A DNA stretch of 64,000 nucleotides from Pseudofrankia coriaricola (GTDB lineage Bacteria > Actinomycetota > Actinomycetes > Frankiales > Frankiaceae), in assembly GCF_001854805.1 (NCBI RefSeq), contig NZ_MBLO01000125.1:195615-259614 (forward strand), written 5' to 3'. A program made the position numbers and the translations under genes. This document shows positions 26,433-33,970 of the stretch, piece by piece. The notes under the pieces were generated by a model. The model was not told the DNA's origin and did no database searches. It saw only the letters and a program-made list of their open reading frames with translations. Numbering within the stretch: the first letter of the stretch is position 1; each line of letters begins with the position of its first letter.

Positions 26433-26659
26433 ACGCGTCCTCCCATATTCCCATACTCCAGGCGGGCAGCCTAGGTTGGCACTGTCCTGAAGGCCTGATG
26501 ACAGGTATGCCGATCCGCGCGATGCCGCGCACCTCGCGGTACCTCGGAGCCGGGCCCTCCGAGCCGATACCGGCAGTGCCGGGTCAAACAGTACTCGACC
26601 CGGCACCACCTCAGGAATCTTGCCTGAGGCCCGAGCCTCCACCCATCGCGGGCGGGCGG
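26433..26659. other. intergenic region upstream of vapB and downstream of the secreted hydrolase gene
   Basis: About 230 bp with no gene I can support; the vapBC promoter should be here. An open minus-strand frame runs through but encodes Arg-rich sequence without family features. Confidence 0.4.
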
Positions 26660-28255
26660 TCAGGAGGCCTGAACGGGGGTGCCGGCCTTCGCCAGCGGGA
26701 CGGTCAGGGACAGCGAGAGCGAGACGCTGCCCCGGGAGGTCTGCGGCGCGAACAGGGCCGATCCGGCGACCACCTGCAGGGCCAGGTGGCTGCCGGGGGT
26801 CACGTGCCACGCCACCGTGGCGAGGTCGACGCTGACGCTGTGCTGCTGCCCGTCGAGGCGGAGCTGGACCGGGACCGCCTGGTTGTCGACGACGACGTGC
26901 CGGTCGGCGTCCACCAGCTGGGCGTACACGACCGCCCCGGCCGGTTCCGCGGTGCCGTGGTAGTCGACCATGAGTCTGGGCGCGCCGACGATCGCGCCCG
27001 GGGCCGACGGCGGCGGGACGGCGGCCTCGACGGCCGTGCCGGCGGCGGCCGGCGCCGCGGCGGTCGCCGACCCGGACGTCACGCTCGGGTCGAGGGTGAG
27101 AACGCCCTGGCCGGTGGCGGTGAGCGAGCCGGTGGCGGCGAGCGGGAACGAGTCGGCGCCGTACCAGGTACCGGTGTCGTCGACGTACTCGAACCCCGGG
27201 CCGGTCGCCGTGCCCTGCCGTTGCCTGAGGTATCGGTCGAGCCAGCTGATCGTGAGCTGCTCGGTGTGGTCGGACGGCCCGGGATTCGTCAGGCACTCGC
27301 CGTGGCCGCCGCAGAACCAGACCATCTTCAGCGGCACCCGGCCGCGCAGCGCCTGGTAGTTCTCGACGCCCTGGGCGAGCGGGAAGAGCGTGTCCACGGT
27401 GCCCTGGATGATCAGCGTCGGCACGCGGATCTTCCCGAGCAGCGACGCCGGGCCGTGGTCGGCATACCAGTCCATGATCTCTGTCGATGGCTGGCCGAAG
27501 GCGGTGGCCGACCGGCACGAGTCGATCACATGCGTGTCGAGGCGGTTCTTGCCGCTCTGGCCGATCTGGCACAGCAGGCCGGCCCAACCGGCCTTGTTCG
27601 CGCCATCGGGATAGAGGCTCTCCGGTAGGGAATGCCACGCGATGGCCGGGACGATCGCGTCGATGCGCGGATCGGACGCCGCCGCGATGAACTGGATTCC
27701 CCCGCCGTAGCTGCTCCCGACCATGCCGACCCGAGGATCACCGGTCGCGTCGAGCTGCGTCTCCGGCTGCCGGGCAAGCCAGGCCACCAGCGCGGTCACG
27801 TCGCGGCCCTCGAACGGTGCGTAGTCGGTGTGCGCGGTTCCGCCGGACCCGCCGAATCCGCGCGGATCCCATGTCACGACGTTGTAGCCGGCGGCCACCA
27901 GCGGCGCGACGCTGCCCGTCGCCGGGTCGGTCTCACCAGGCTGGCCCCAGCCGGGGCCGTCCAGCACGGTGGGAGCGCGGCCACCGGCCCGCAGGCCGGT
28001 GGCCGGAAAGAAGTGCGTCACGATCTGGGTGCCGTCGAGCGACGCCACCTTCACCGTTCTGGCGGCCATCACCGGACCTGTGCCCGCGGCGGCCGGCGCG
28101 GCGCCGGCGGCGACGGGCCGCGGCGACTGCGGGGCCGAAGCACCGGAGCCGCCGCAGGAGACGAGCGCCAGCAGGGTGAGGACCGCACCCGCCAGCCGCA
28201 CTGGACGTCGAGGAGGAAGACGTCGAGGAGGAAGCCGGTTGGGACGTGCCATCAT
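26660..28255 (-). CDS. secreted alpha/beta-hydrolase lipoprotein (CocE/NonD or Xaa-Pro peptidase S15-like)
   Basis: Exported hydrolase of about 531 residues. An Arg-rich N-region and hydrophobic core end in ALVSCGGSG, a lipobox. The alpha/beta-hydrolase core has the nucleophile elbow GMVGSSYGGG, preceded by a DPRGFGGSGG loop, a likely acid in IQGTVDTLFP and a histidine in CGGHGECL. The C-terminal about 170 residues form a beta-rich domain like those of S15/CocE proteins. Two ATG codons at 28,255 and 28,252 are equivalent. Probable esterase or peptidase; substrate unknown. Confidence 0.85.
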   Translation of the reverse strand: MMARPNRLPPRRLPPRRPVRLAGAVLTLLALVSCGGSGASAPQSPRPVAAGAAPAAAGTGPVMAARTVKVASLDGTQIVTHFFPATGLRAGGRAPTVLDGPGWGQPGETDPATGSVAPLVAAGYNVVTWDPRGFGGSGGTAHTDYAPFEGRDVTALVAWLARQPETQLDATGDPRVGMVGSSYGGGIQFIAAASDPRIDAIVPAIAWHSLPESLYPDGANKAGWAGLLCQIGQSGKNRLDTHVIDSCRSATAFGQPSTEIMDWYADHGPASLLGKIRVPTLIIQGTVDTLFPLAQGVENYQALRGRVPLKMVWFCGGHGECLTNPGPSDHTEQLTISWLDRYLRQRQGTATGPGFEYVDDTGTWYGADSFPLAATGSLTATGQGVLTLDPSVTSGSATAAAPAAAGTAVEAAVPPPSAPGAIVGAPRLMVDYHGTAEPAGAVVYAQLVDADRHVVVDNQAVPVQLRLDGQQHSVSVDLATVAWHVTPGSHLALQVVAGSALFAPQTSRGSVSLSLSLTVPLAKAGTPVQAS

Positions 28256-28370
28256 CCGCACCTCTGACGGCCAGAGCCAGGCGAGACGTGCCGGGTTCAC
28301 CAGGTTGAATCAACTAAAGGAATCCGGTGAGGCTAGCAGCGCTGCCCCGCTCGTGCTACCGGCAGATCGT

Positions 28371-28886
28371 CTACGCGGCCCGGCGGGCGCGGCGGGTGGC
28401 CCGGGCCGAGCGGACCAGGTAGGCCGGCGTCGGCGGGACCCAGCCCAGCTGGGTGGCGGTGCCCAGGTCGTCGCGGTTGGCCCAGTGCTCGATGACCTTC
28501 CCTTCGGCGATGCGGAACCAGTGCGTCTGCGTGGTGGCGAAACGCCGCCCGGTCGGCGGGAAGGCCCGCTCGACGCGCCCCTCGGCGTCGTAGGCGACGA
28601 ACGGCTCGACGTGCCGGCCGCTCATCGTGCAGTGCAGCGCCACGACGTCGTCCTGTTCCACCGCGTCGTGCACCTGCCAGTGCAGGTCGGCGTAGGAGCG
28701 CCGCAGCCACTGGGCAGTGGCGAAGAAGGCTTCCGGTCCCTGGCCTCGGCAGGCCGGCGGCTCCTGCTCCGCCTCCCGGTTGGTGGCCAGCGGGTGCACG
28801 ACCTCGACGAAGTCGTCGAAGTCGCCGGTCGCCATGATCTCGATGCTGCGTCGCGCCAGCGCCGTGAGCGAGAGTGTGCCTTGCAT
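28371..28886 (-). CDS. SnoaL-like ester cyclase / NTF2-fold protein
   Basis: A 171-residue NTF2-fold protein (SLTALARRSIEIMATGDFDDFVEVVHP; VALHCTMSGRHVEPF; FRIAEGKVIEHWANRDDLG), the pattern of SnoaL-like polyketide cyclases and related predicted ester cyclases. The basic tail after TPAYLVRSARATRRARRAA is unusual. It is divergent from the TetR gene at 28,965 with a 78-bp gap, so it is probably that regulator's target. Confidence 0.82.
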   Translation of the reverse strand: MQGTLSLTALARRSIEIMATGDFDDFVEVVHPLATNREAEQEPPACRGQGPEAFFATAQWLRRSYADLHWQVHDAVEQDDVVALHCTMSGRHVEPFVAYDAEGRVERAFPPTGRRFATTQTHWFRIAEGKVIEHWANRDDLGTATQLGWVPPTPAYLVRSARATRRARRAA

Positions 28887-28941
28887 GGGTCACCTCGTGG
28901 TGGTCTAGTCTCCAGATTCGAAGACATGCCGTCTGTATTCG

Positions 28942-28958
28942 TTACTGGAGGACAGTAA
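28942..28958 (+). promoter_or_regulatory. inverted repeat over the TetR gene ribosome site
   Basis: TTACTG-GAGGA-CAGTAA, perfect 6-bp arms with a 5-bp spacer that contains the likely ribosome site of the TetR gene starting at 28,965. A plausible operator for that regulator, or an RNA hairpin hiding the ribosome site. Confidence 0.5.
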
Positions 28959-28964
28959 GGAACC

Positions 28965-29615
28965 ATGGAGGATCGCGCCAAGACTCGTCGCGGATACGAC
29001 AACCGGGGCCGGGCCGAACAGGCGCGGCGCAACCGTCGGCAGATCGTCACCGCCGCCCATGACCTGCTGCTGGCCCAGGGCTACCGGGCCACCACGATGA
29101 CCGACATCGCCCGCGCCGCCGGCGTCTCCGTCGAGACCGTCTACAAGGCGTTCGGCACCAAGGCGGCCCTGGTCAAGGCCGTCTACGACGTCGCTCTGGT
29201 CGGCGACGACGAACCCGTTCCCCTGGTGGACCGTCCGGAGCTCAAGGCACTACGCGCCGACCCCGACCCGGCGTCGAAACTGCGCCGCTACGCCGCCATC
29301 GCCCGGTCACTGGGCGAGCGGATCGGACCACTGACGGGCGTGCTGCTGGCCGGGGCGCGCAGCGGCGGCGACCCCGACCTCGAGGCGCTGGCCGCGACCA
29401 CCGACCTGGAGCGCCTGACCGGCGCCACCGTCATGGTCACCCACCTCGCCGAAATCGGCGGCCTGCGCCCCGGCCTCGACCTCGGCCTCGCCCGCGACAC
29501 GGTCTGGGCGCTCATCTCACCCGACCTGTACCGCCTCCTCGTCGTGGAACGCGGCTGGTCCCACGACGACTACGAACGCTGGCTCGCCGACACCCTGGTC
29601 ACCAGCCTGACCTGA
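28965..29615 (+). CDS. TetR/AcrR family transcriptional regulator
   Basis: Regulator of 216 residues with a typical helix-turn-helix (TTMTDIARAAGVSVETVYKAFGTKAALVKAV) and a helical ligand domain. Divergent from the SnoaL-like gene; the short shared gap with an inverted repeat suggests that it controls both. Complete and unremarkable in length. Confidence 0.9.
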   Translation: MEDRAKTRRGYDNRGRAEQARRNRRQIVTAAHDLLLAQGYRATTMTDIARAAGVSVETVYKAFGTKAALVKAVYDVALVGDDEPVPLVDRPELKALRADPDPASKLRRYAAIARSLGERIGPLTGVLLAGARSGGDPDLEALAATTDLERLTGATVMVTHLAEIGGLRPGLDLGLARDTVWALISPDLYRLLVVERGWSHDDYERWLADTLVTSLT

Positions 29616-29786
29616 CCGGGCAGAAGTCGGCCGGACAGTCCCGCACAATCATGTCCGCGGCGCCGGAGAGCCGACGTTCGACGCCGAGGGCTGTTCCCCA
29701 GGGCGGGGGCCCGCTCGACGACTGCCAGCGGACCTCATCGCGTCAGGGATGCGGACAGAAGTCCTGCCCGGAAGGGCGCCTCCGGC

Positions 29787-30455
29787 TTATTCGGCCGCGA
29801 CGCGGTTCAGCTGACCTTCGGAAAGACGGGTCTGGGAAGGGGATGCCGCCGAGGTCTGCCACGCGAACCCGTCCGGATCGGTGAAAGGTTCGGAATCGCC
29901 GGCGATCACGAGCCGGTGCGATCCGGTCCCGTCGGGAGAGACGCCGGCGTCCTTCGCGAGTGCGCGGCGCCGGTAGAGCGCCAGCTTGACGGGACTGGAC
30001 GGGGTGTCGAACTCGACGTACATGCGGCCGAAGCTCTTCCCCACAGCGAGGCCGTGGTTGACGTAGAACCGCTTGCTCGCCGCGACGTCGGCGACTCCGA
30101 GCAGGAGCACGATCTGCTCGATCTGCCGGCTGGCCGGGCCGGTGTCCTTCTTCGCCGAGGACGCGATCTTCCAGATGGTCCCGTCCGGGGCCTGGACGAC
30201 GCCGCCGTAGCCCCAGAACGATTTCGTCACCGGCTTCAGCGATGACGCGCCAGCCTCGAGGGCCGTGCCGATGAGGCTGTCGACGTTGGCCGGCTGGGAC
30301 ACCGTGAGCGACAACGTGAAACCGCGGAAGCCGGTCGTCGGTGTCTCCGCCGCCCGGAGGCAGATCTGCTCGTCCAGGTCGAAGGCGTCGCTGTAGAAGC
30401 GGCTGGCGGCGGTCGGGTCGGTCACCTCAAGGGTGACGGATTCGATGGAAGCCAT
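29787..30455 (-). CDS. VOC (glyoxalase/bleomycin-resistance fold) family protein
   Basis: A 222-residue protein with two VOC modules, residues about 1-105 (SIESVTLEVTDPTAASRFYSDAF ... GYGGVVQAPDGTIWKIASS) and 115-215 (IEQIVLLLGVADVAASKRFYVNHG ... FTDPDGFAWQTS). Members are metal-dependent lyases, dioxygenases or binding proteins; the specific reaction cannot be told. ATG 30,455 chosen; a GTG at 30,464 adds three residues. Confidence 0.87.
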   Translation of the reverse strand: MASIESVTLEVTDPTAASRFYSDAFDLDEQICLRAAETPTTGFRGFTLSLTVSQPANVDSLIGTALEAGASSLKPVTKSFWGYGGVVQAPDGTIWKIASSAKKDTGPASRQIEQIVLLLGVADVAASKRFYVNHGLAVGKSFGRMYVEFDTPSSPVKLALYRRRALAKDAGVSPDGTGSHRLVIAGDSEPFTDPDGFAWQTSAASPSQTRLSEGQLNRVAAE

Positions 30456-30639
30456 GCCGGTCACGCTAGGTGCGGCCCGCTACCGAACGCTTCTCCATTC
30501 CTGACCGATCTGGTCGCCCTCCCGGATGGCGACCTCTGTGTCCCGCCGGGGGTGTCCCCGGGCCGCGTTTCGGTACGCCCACGAGGCGCGTGCCGTCACG
30601 GACCTCGCCTGGCTTCCCGCCCGCGCGGCCGTGGCCGGG

Positions 30640-30999
30640 TTAGGTCATGGTCATGGGCACCGGGGGCTGGCTGGCGCGCTGGTCGTAAAGCCCTCTGGCG
30701 GCGATGATCTCTGGAGCGTGAACCACCGCCCACTCGCCGACGGCGTCGGTCAGCTTGCCGACATCGATGCCGAGCTCGGTCAGCGCGTACTCGACGCGGG
30801 GCGGGACCGTCGGGTAGACGGTGCGCGATACGAGCCCGTCACGCTCGAGGGTCTTCAGTGTCTGGGTGAGCATCTTCTGCGTGATGTCGCCGAGCAGCCG
30901 GCGCAGCTCGTTGAAGCGCATCGGCCCGTCAGCGCGCCGCAGGGCGGACAACACGTAGAGCGCCCACTTGTTGGCCAGTACCTCGAGCACGGTCGCCAA
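30640..30999 (-). CDS. HxlR family transcriptional regulator, 5' end probably lost
   Basis: Winged-helix HxlR-type regulator (ANKWALYVLSALRRADGPMRFNELRRLL; ITQKMLTQTLKTLERDGLVSR; PRVEYALTELG). The family has about 10-20 residues with a conserved Cys before this point; here the frame meets the truncated quinone oxidoreductase coding region head to head and the only start is a TTG with no ribosome site. Both genes seem to have lost their shared 5' region. Confidence 0.7.
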   Translation of the reverse strand: MATVLEVLANKWALYVLSALRRADGPMRFNELRRLLGDITQKMLTQTLKTLERDGLVSRTVYPTVPPRVEYALTELGIDVGKLTDAVGEWAVVHAPEIIAARGLYDQRASQPPVPMTMT

Positions 31000-31402
31000 G
31001 CAGGCGTTCCTGCGCGAGCTGGGCGCCGACGAACTGGTCGACTACACCAGCGTCGACTTCGCCGCGGTGCTGCGCGAGATCGACGTGGTGATCGACCCGA
31101 TGGCCGAGGAATACGGTCCGCGTTCGCTGGACGTCCTGGCAGCCGGCGGCGTGCTCATCGACGTACGCGGTACGGGACCGGACCGCGCCCAGGTCCGCGC
31201 ACTCGCCGCCCACCGAGGCCTGCGCTTCGCGCAGTTCGGGGTCAAACGCTCCGGCGACGACCTTCGGCACCTCACCGAGCTGGTTGCCCGCGGCGCCCTC
31301 CGGGTGGACGTGGGCCAGACCCTGCCGCTCGCCGGGGCCGCCAAGGCACACGAACTCATCGAGACCGGCCGCACTCAGGGCAAGATCGTGCTGCTCCCGT
31401 AG
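30989..31402 (+). pseudogene. zinc-type quinone oxidoreductase, C-terminal third only
   Basis: About 137 residues of an NADPH:quinone oxidoreductase/MDR C-terminus: AKQAFLRELGADELVDYTSVDF, DVVIDPMAEEYG, and the ending AAKAHELIETGRTQGKIVLL. The catalytic domain and the Rossmann glycine motif (about 170 residues) are missing. It abuts the HxlR gene, the classical divergent partner of such oxidoreductases, so a single deletion of the intergenic region and both 5' ends is likely. Confidence 0.75.
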
Positions 31403-31503
31403 CGCCGGACGCCCATCCAGACCCGGGAGGAGGTCACATGACCCCTGCCAGCCGCGGATAACAGAGGGTGGCCGCGAGTAGGCGGACGCTTGCTGTCGCG
31501 GCG

Positions 31504-32006
31504 CTAGGCCTTGCGGGCGACCGCGGCGTAGATGATGTTGCCGCCGGCCTCCGCCTCCAGGCTGGGCGGGGCGGTCGTGTCGGGACGCCAGAGATGCGTT
31601 GGCGTCGGGCCGGGCTCGACGATGTCGAGGCCGTCGAAGAAACGGACGAACGCGTCGCGACCGCGCGCCACGCAGGTAAGGCCCTGCGCGTGGTACACGC
31701 CGACCGCGGTGTTCACCGAGGCGGGGTTGTAGTCGGCGGTGAGGCTGCTGAGCATCAGGTAGCTGCCGGCGGGCAGCGCGGCCACCAGCTCGCGGACGAC
31801 CTCGTAGGCGCCGTCCTCGTCGGAGACGAAGTGCAGGATCGCGACGAGGGAGAGGGCGACCGGGCGGGTCAGGTCGAGCGTGTCGAGCAGCTCCGGCGCG
31901 GTGAGGATGCGCCCCGGTTCGCGGACGTCCGCATCGACGTAGGCGGTGCGCCCCTGCATGTTGCTGGTCAAGAGGGCACGGGCGTGCGCAAGCACGATCG
32001 GGTCGT
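31504..32006 (-). pseudogene. SAM-dependent methyltransferase (DUF574 type), C-terminal part split off by the element
   Basis: C-terminal half of a PF04672-type S-adenosylmethionine methyltransferase (DPIVLAHARALLTSNMQGR; LVAILHFVSDEDGAYEVVREL; GNIIYAAVARKA). The frame loses family sequence beyond 32,006, in the element. The N-terminal half ends in VVYADND at 46,496. Joining them across the shared core gives 873 nt, a continuous 290-residue protein with the motif YADNDPIVLAHA restored. So this is the attL-side fragment of the target gene. Confidence 0.92.
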
Positions 32007-32050
32007 AGAATGTCGGGTAGTGTGCACGGTGACGGAGATCGGCACCGACA
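32001..32050. other. attL
   Basis: Left attachment site. Core GGTCGT at 32,001-32,006; methyltransferase sequence to its left, element arm to its right with GTCGGGT at 32,012-32,018 and AGTGTGCAC at 32,019-32,027. These are the mirror of ACCCGAC and GTGTGTACA in the arm at attR, so the rebuilt attP is an imperfect inverted repeat about the core, as usual for large serine integrases. Confidence 0.8.
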
Positions 32051-32064
32051 CCTAGGATGGGACA

Positions 32065-33525
32065 GTGGGCGAGCTAGGCGCGGGATTTGTCCGGGTGTCC
32101 ACGGGCAGCCAGGATGAGACGTCGCAGGTCAAGATCCTTACGGAGGAGTCCGCGCAGCGCGGTATCACGATCGTCAAGTGGTTCCGGCTGCACGGGTACT
32201 CGGCCAGTCACGGGGCGCAGGAACCGGCGCTGCGTGAGGTGATCGCCGATATGGCGCGTGGTGACTATTCGGCTCTTCTGGTTACCGAGTCGTCCCGGCT
32301 TGACCGTCGTGACGATCTGGATGCGCAGGCGGAGATTCTGCTGGGTATTCGGTCGGCGGGTGGTGACGTCATCTCGGTTGCTGAGCCTCAGTTCGGTAAG
32401 ACGGATTTTGCCGGCCGTATTGTCACTCTGGTCGCGCAGCACGCGAACTCGGAGAAGTCCCAGACGGTACGGCGGACGACGTATCGCGGAATTTCCATGA
32501 TTATCGCGAACGGTGGGCATCACGGCCCACTGCCCGCGTTCTGGGTGACTCGTGGTGATCGTTACGCGAAGCAGGCGTACTGTGCCAACCCGGACGCGGT
32601 CAGGGATATTTACGAGCGTGTCGCTGACCGTGAGTCCCTACAGTCGATCGCTCGCGCTTATGATCTGTACCCGGCGTCGGTGAAGAACCTTGTGCGGTTT
32701 CCCGCGAACCACACGGGGGTGGTGGAATGCCGGTATACGCATGAGGGCGAGACCGAGGTATGGGGGCATCAGGTTGCCCCGGTGGTCGATTCGCCGTTGT
32801 GGTGGCGTGCGAACAACGTGATTGCCGCGAACATGACGGACGCGCGGGGGAACAAGGGTGGCCGTCCGGTGGCGCAGCCCGCTAACTGGTTGAGCGGTGT
32901 TCTCGGGTGCCCGTCGTGCGGTGCGAAGCTGCACGTTCACGGCGGCCGGACTCCGGCGGGAAACCCACGCGCTCCGAAGCTTCGGTGTGGTGGCCACGCG
33001 AAGCAGCGTAAGGCGTGCGGTGTTTTCACCGGCTGTGACGCCCGGCCCGTGATCGACGTCATCGATGCGATGCTGTCCGGCGACGCGACACCGGTTCTGG
33101 CGTTCCAGCGCGTTGCGGGGAACTCTCACGAACTGGACGAGATGCGGGCGGAACTCGCCAGGATTCAAAGCCGTCTTTCCGTGACGGACGACGACGACGA
33201 GCTAGACAAGTTGGTCGCCACGCGCAAGGCCCTGCGGGTGGCGATCGATGGATTCGTGGTTGTCCCTGACGTGTACGACTACGCGGAAACCGGGCAGACG
33301 GTCGGCCAGATGTGGGCGGCTGGTGACATTGAGGTGAAGCGGGGAATGGTCCGCGCTATCAGACAGTCGTGGGGGTTGGCGCTGTCCGAGCATGGCGGGC
33401 AGTGGGGAATCACGGTGGGTACGGGATTCACGGGCGCCAGTGGCGTGGCCGATGTCGTGGATCTGGGTAACGGGCTGTGCTTCCGCCGAGAAGGGGCGCA
33501 CGCGACGCTACAAGGCCCGGCCTAG
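32065..33525 (+). CDS. large serine recombinase (site-specific integrase)
   Basis: Recombinase of 486 residues that integrates and, with a directionality factor, excises the element. The N-terminal resolvase domain has FVRVSTGSQ, whose Ser is the nucleophile, and the SRLDRR region. A recombinase domain follows, then a zinc ribbon (CPSCGAKL ... CGGHAKQRKACG) and a coiled-coil-like segment (HELDEMRAELARIQSRL). The GTG start is 58 bp from the attL core, the normal position. Fairly short for the family but all domains are seen. Confidence 0.94.
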   Translation: MGELGAGFVRVSTGSQDETSQVKILTEESAQRGITIVKWFRLHGYSASHGAQEPALREVIADMARGDYSALLVTESSRLDRRDDLDAQAEILLGIRSAGGDVISVAEPQFGKTDFAGRIVTLVAQHANSEKSQTVRRTTYRGISMIIANGGHHGPLPAFWVTRGDRYAKQAYCANPDAVRDIYERVADRESLQSIARAYDLYPASVKNLVRFPANHTGVVECRYTHEGETEVWGHQVAPVVDSPLWWRANNVIAANMTDARGNKGGRPVAQPANWLSGVLGCPSCGAKLHVHGGRTPAGNPRAPKLRCGGHAKQRKACGVFTGCDARPVIDVIDAMLSGDATPVLAFQRVAGNSHELDEMRAELARIQSRLSVTDDDDELDKLVATRKALRVAIDGFVVVPDVYDYAETGQTVGQMWAAGDIEVKRGMVRAIRQSWGLALSEHGGQWGITVGTGFTGASGVADVVDLGNGLCFRREGAHATLQGPA

Positions 33526-33749
33526 CTACCTGCGTCGCCCGGTGGTTCGTCGGGAGCGGAAACGATAAGAACGGTCCGTCCGGCTTCGAGATGCCGGAGC
33601 ACGTCCGGGAGCCTGACGTCACGGGCCGACAGAACCACCACGGTCGCGTCGCGCGGGCGGGCGTCAGCGTCGCCGGGAGGCTCGCCGGTTGGTCGCGGGC
33701 CGTCCTGCGGGACGCTGGGGGCGTCGTCTGCGGGCTGTGGCGCGGTCAC
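33522..33749 (-). CDS. small hypothetical protein of the element
   Basis: A 75-residue protein from a GTG with a weak GAGAGGAAG ribosome site. The C-terminal part (TVVVLSARDVRLPDVLRHLEAGRTVLIVSA) has the rhythm of Phd/YefM-type antitoxin N-termini, but the similarity is loose. Converges on the recombinase gene with a 4-bp overlap of the stops. Confidence 0.5.
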   Translation of the reverse strand: MTAPQPADDAPSVPQDGPRPTGEPPGDADARPRDATVVVLSARDVRLPDVLRHLEAGRTVLIVSAPDEPPGDAGS

Positions 33750-33801
33750 GGTGGCTTCCTCTCAGCGCCGTGCGGGGATGGGGGTGGTGTCCCGGCTGGG
33801 A

Positions 33802-33970
33802 GGTAACGGGTAACGGCGTGCTGGCTGCCCAGAGCCGCGTTTTCGGCCGTTTCGGGCTGCGGGGACGGGTCGCGGTTACCTGTTACGGGTGGTGTTGGTG
33901 CTGCTCAGGTGGGGTGTGGGGGTAACCGGGGGTGCAAACTCGTGGGTTACACCCCCGGCTGGCGGTTACC
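33802..33970. repeat. cluster of GGTAAC / GTTACC motifs next to the FtsK-like gene
   Basis: Seven copies of a GTAAC core in both orientations: 33,802, 33,809, 33,874, 33,882, 33,921, 33,946 and 33,964. Between the last ones sits a CCGGGGGTG/CACCCCCGG hairpin (33,926-33,934 with 33,950-33,958). It lies at and after the 3' end of the translocase gene. In actinomycete plasmids the TraB recognition locus (clt) is a cluster of short repeats near traB, so this is a candidate transfer site; it may also contain the terminator. Confidence 0.55.

Noticed and set aside
26498..27628. 376-residue plus-strand frame
   Set aside because: Opposite the secreted hydrolase; Gly/Asp/Arg-rich shadow without motifs.
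31990..32060. tRNA gene as integration target
   Set aside because: No cloverleaf or TPsiC-like end at either boundary; the target is the methyltransferase coding sequence.
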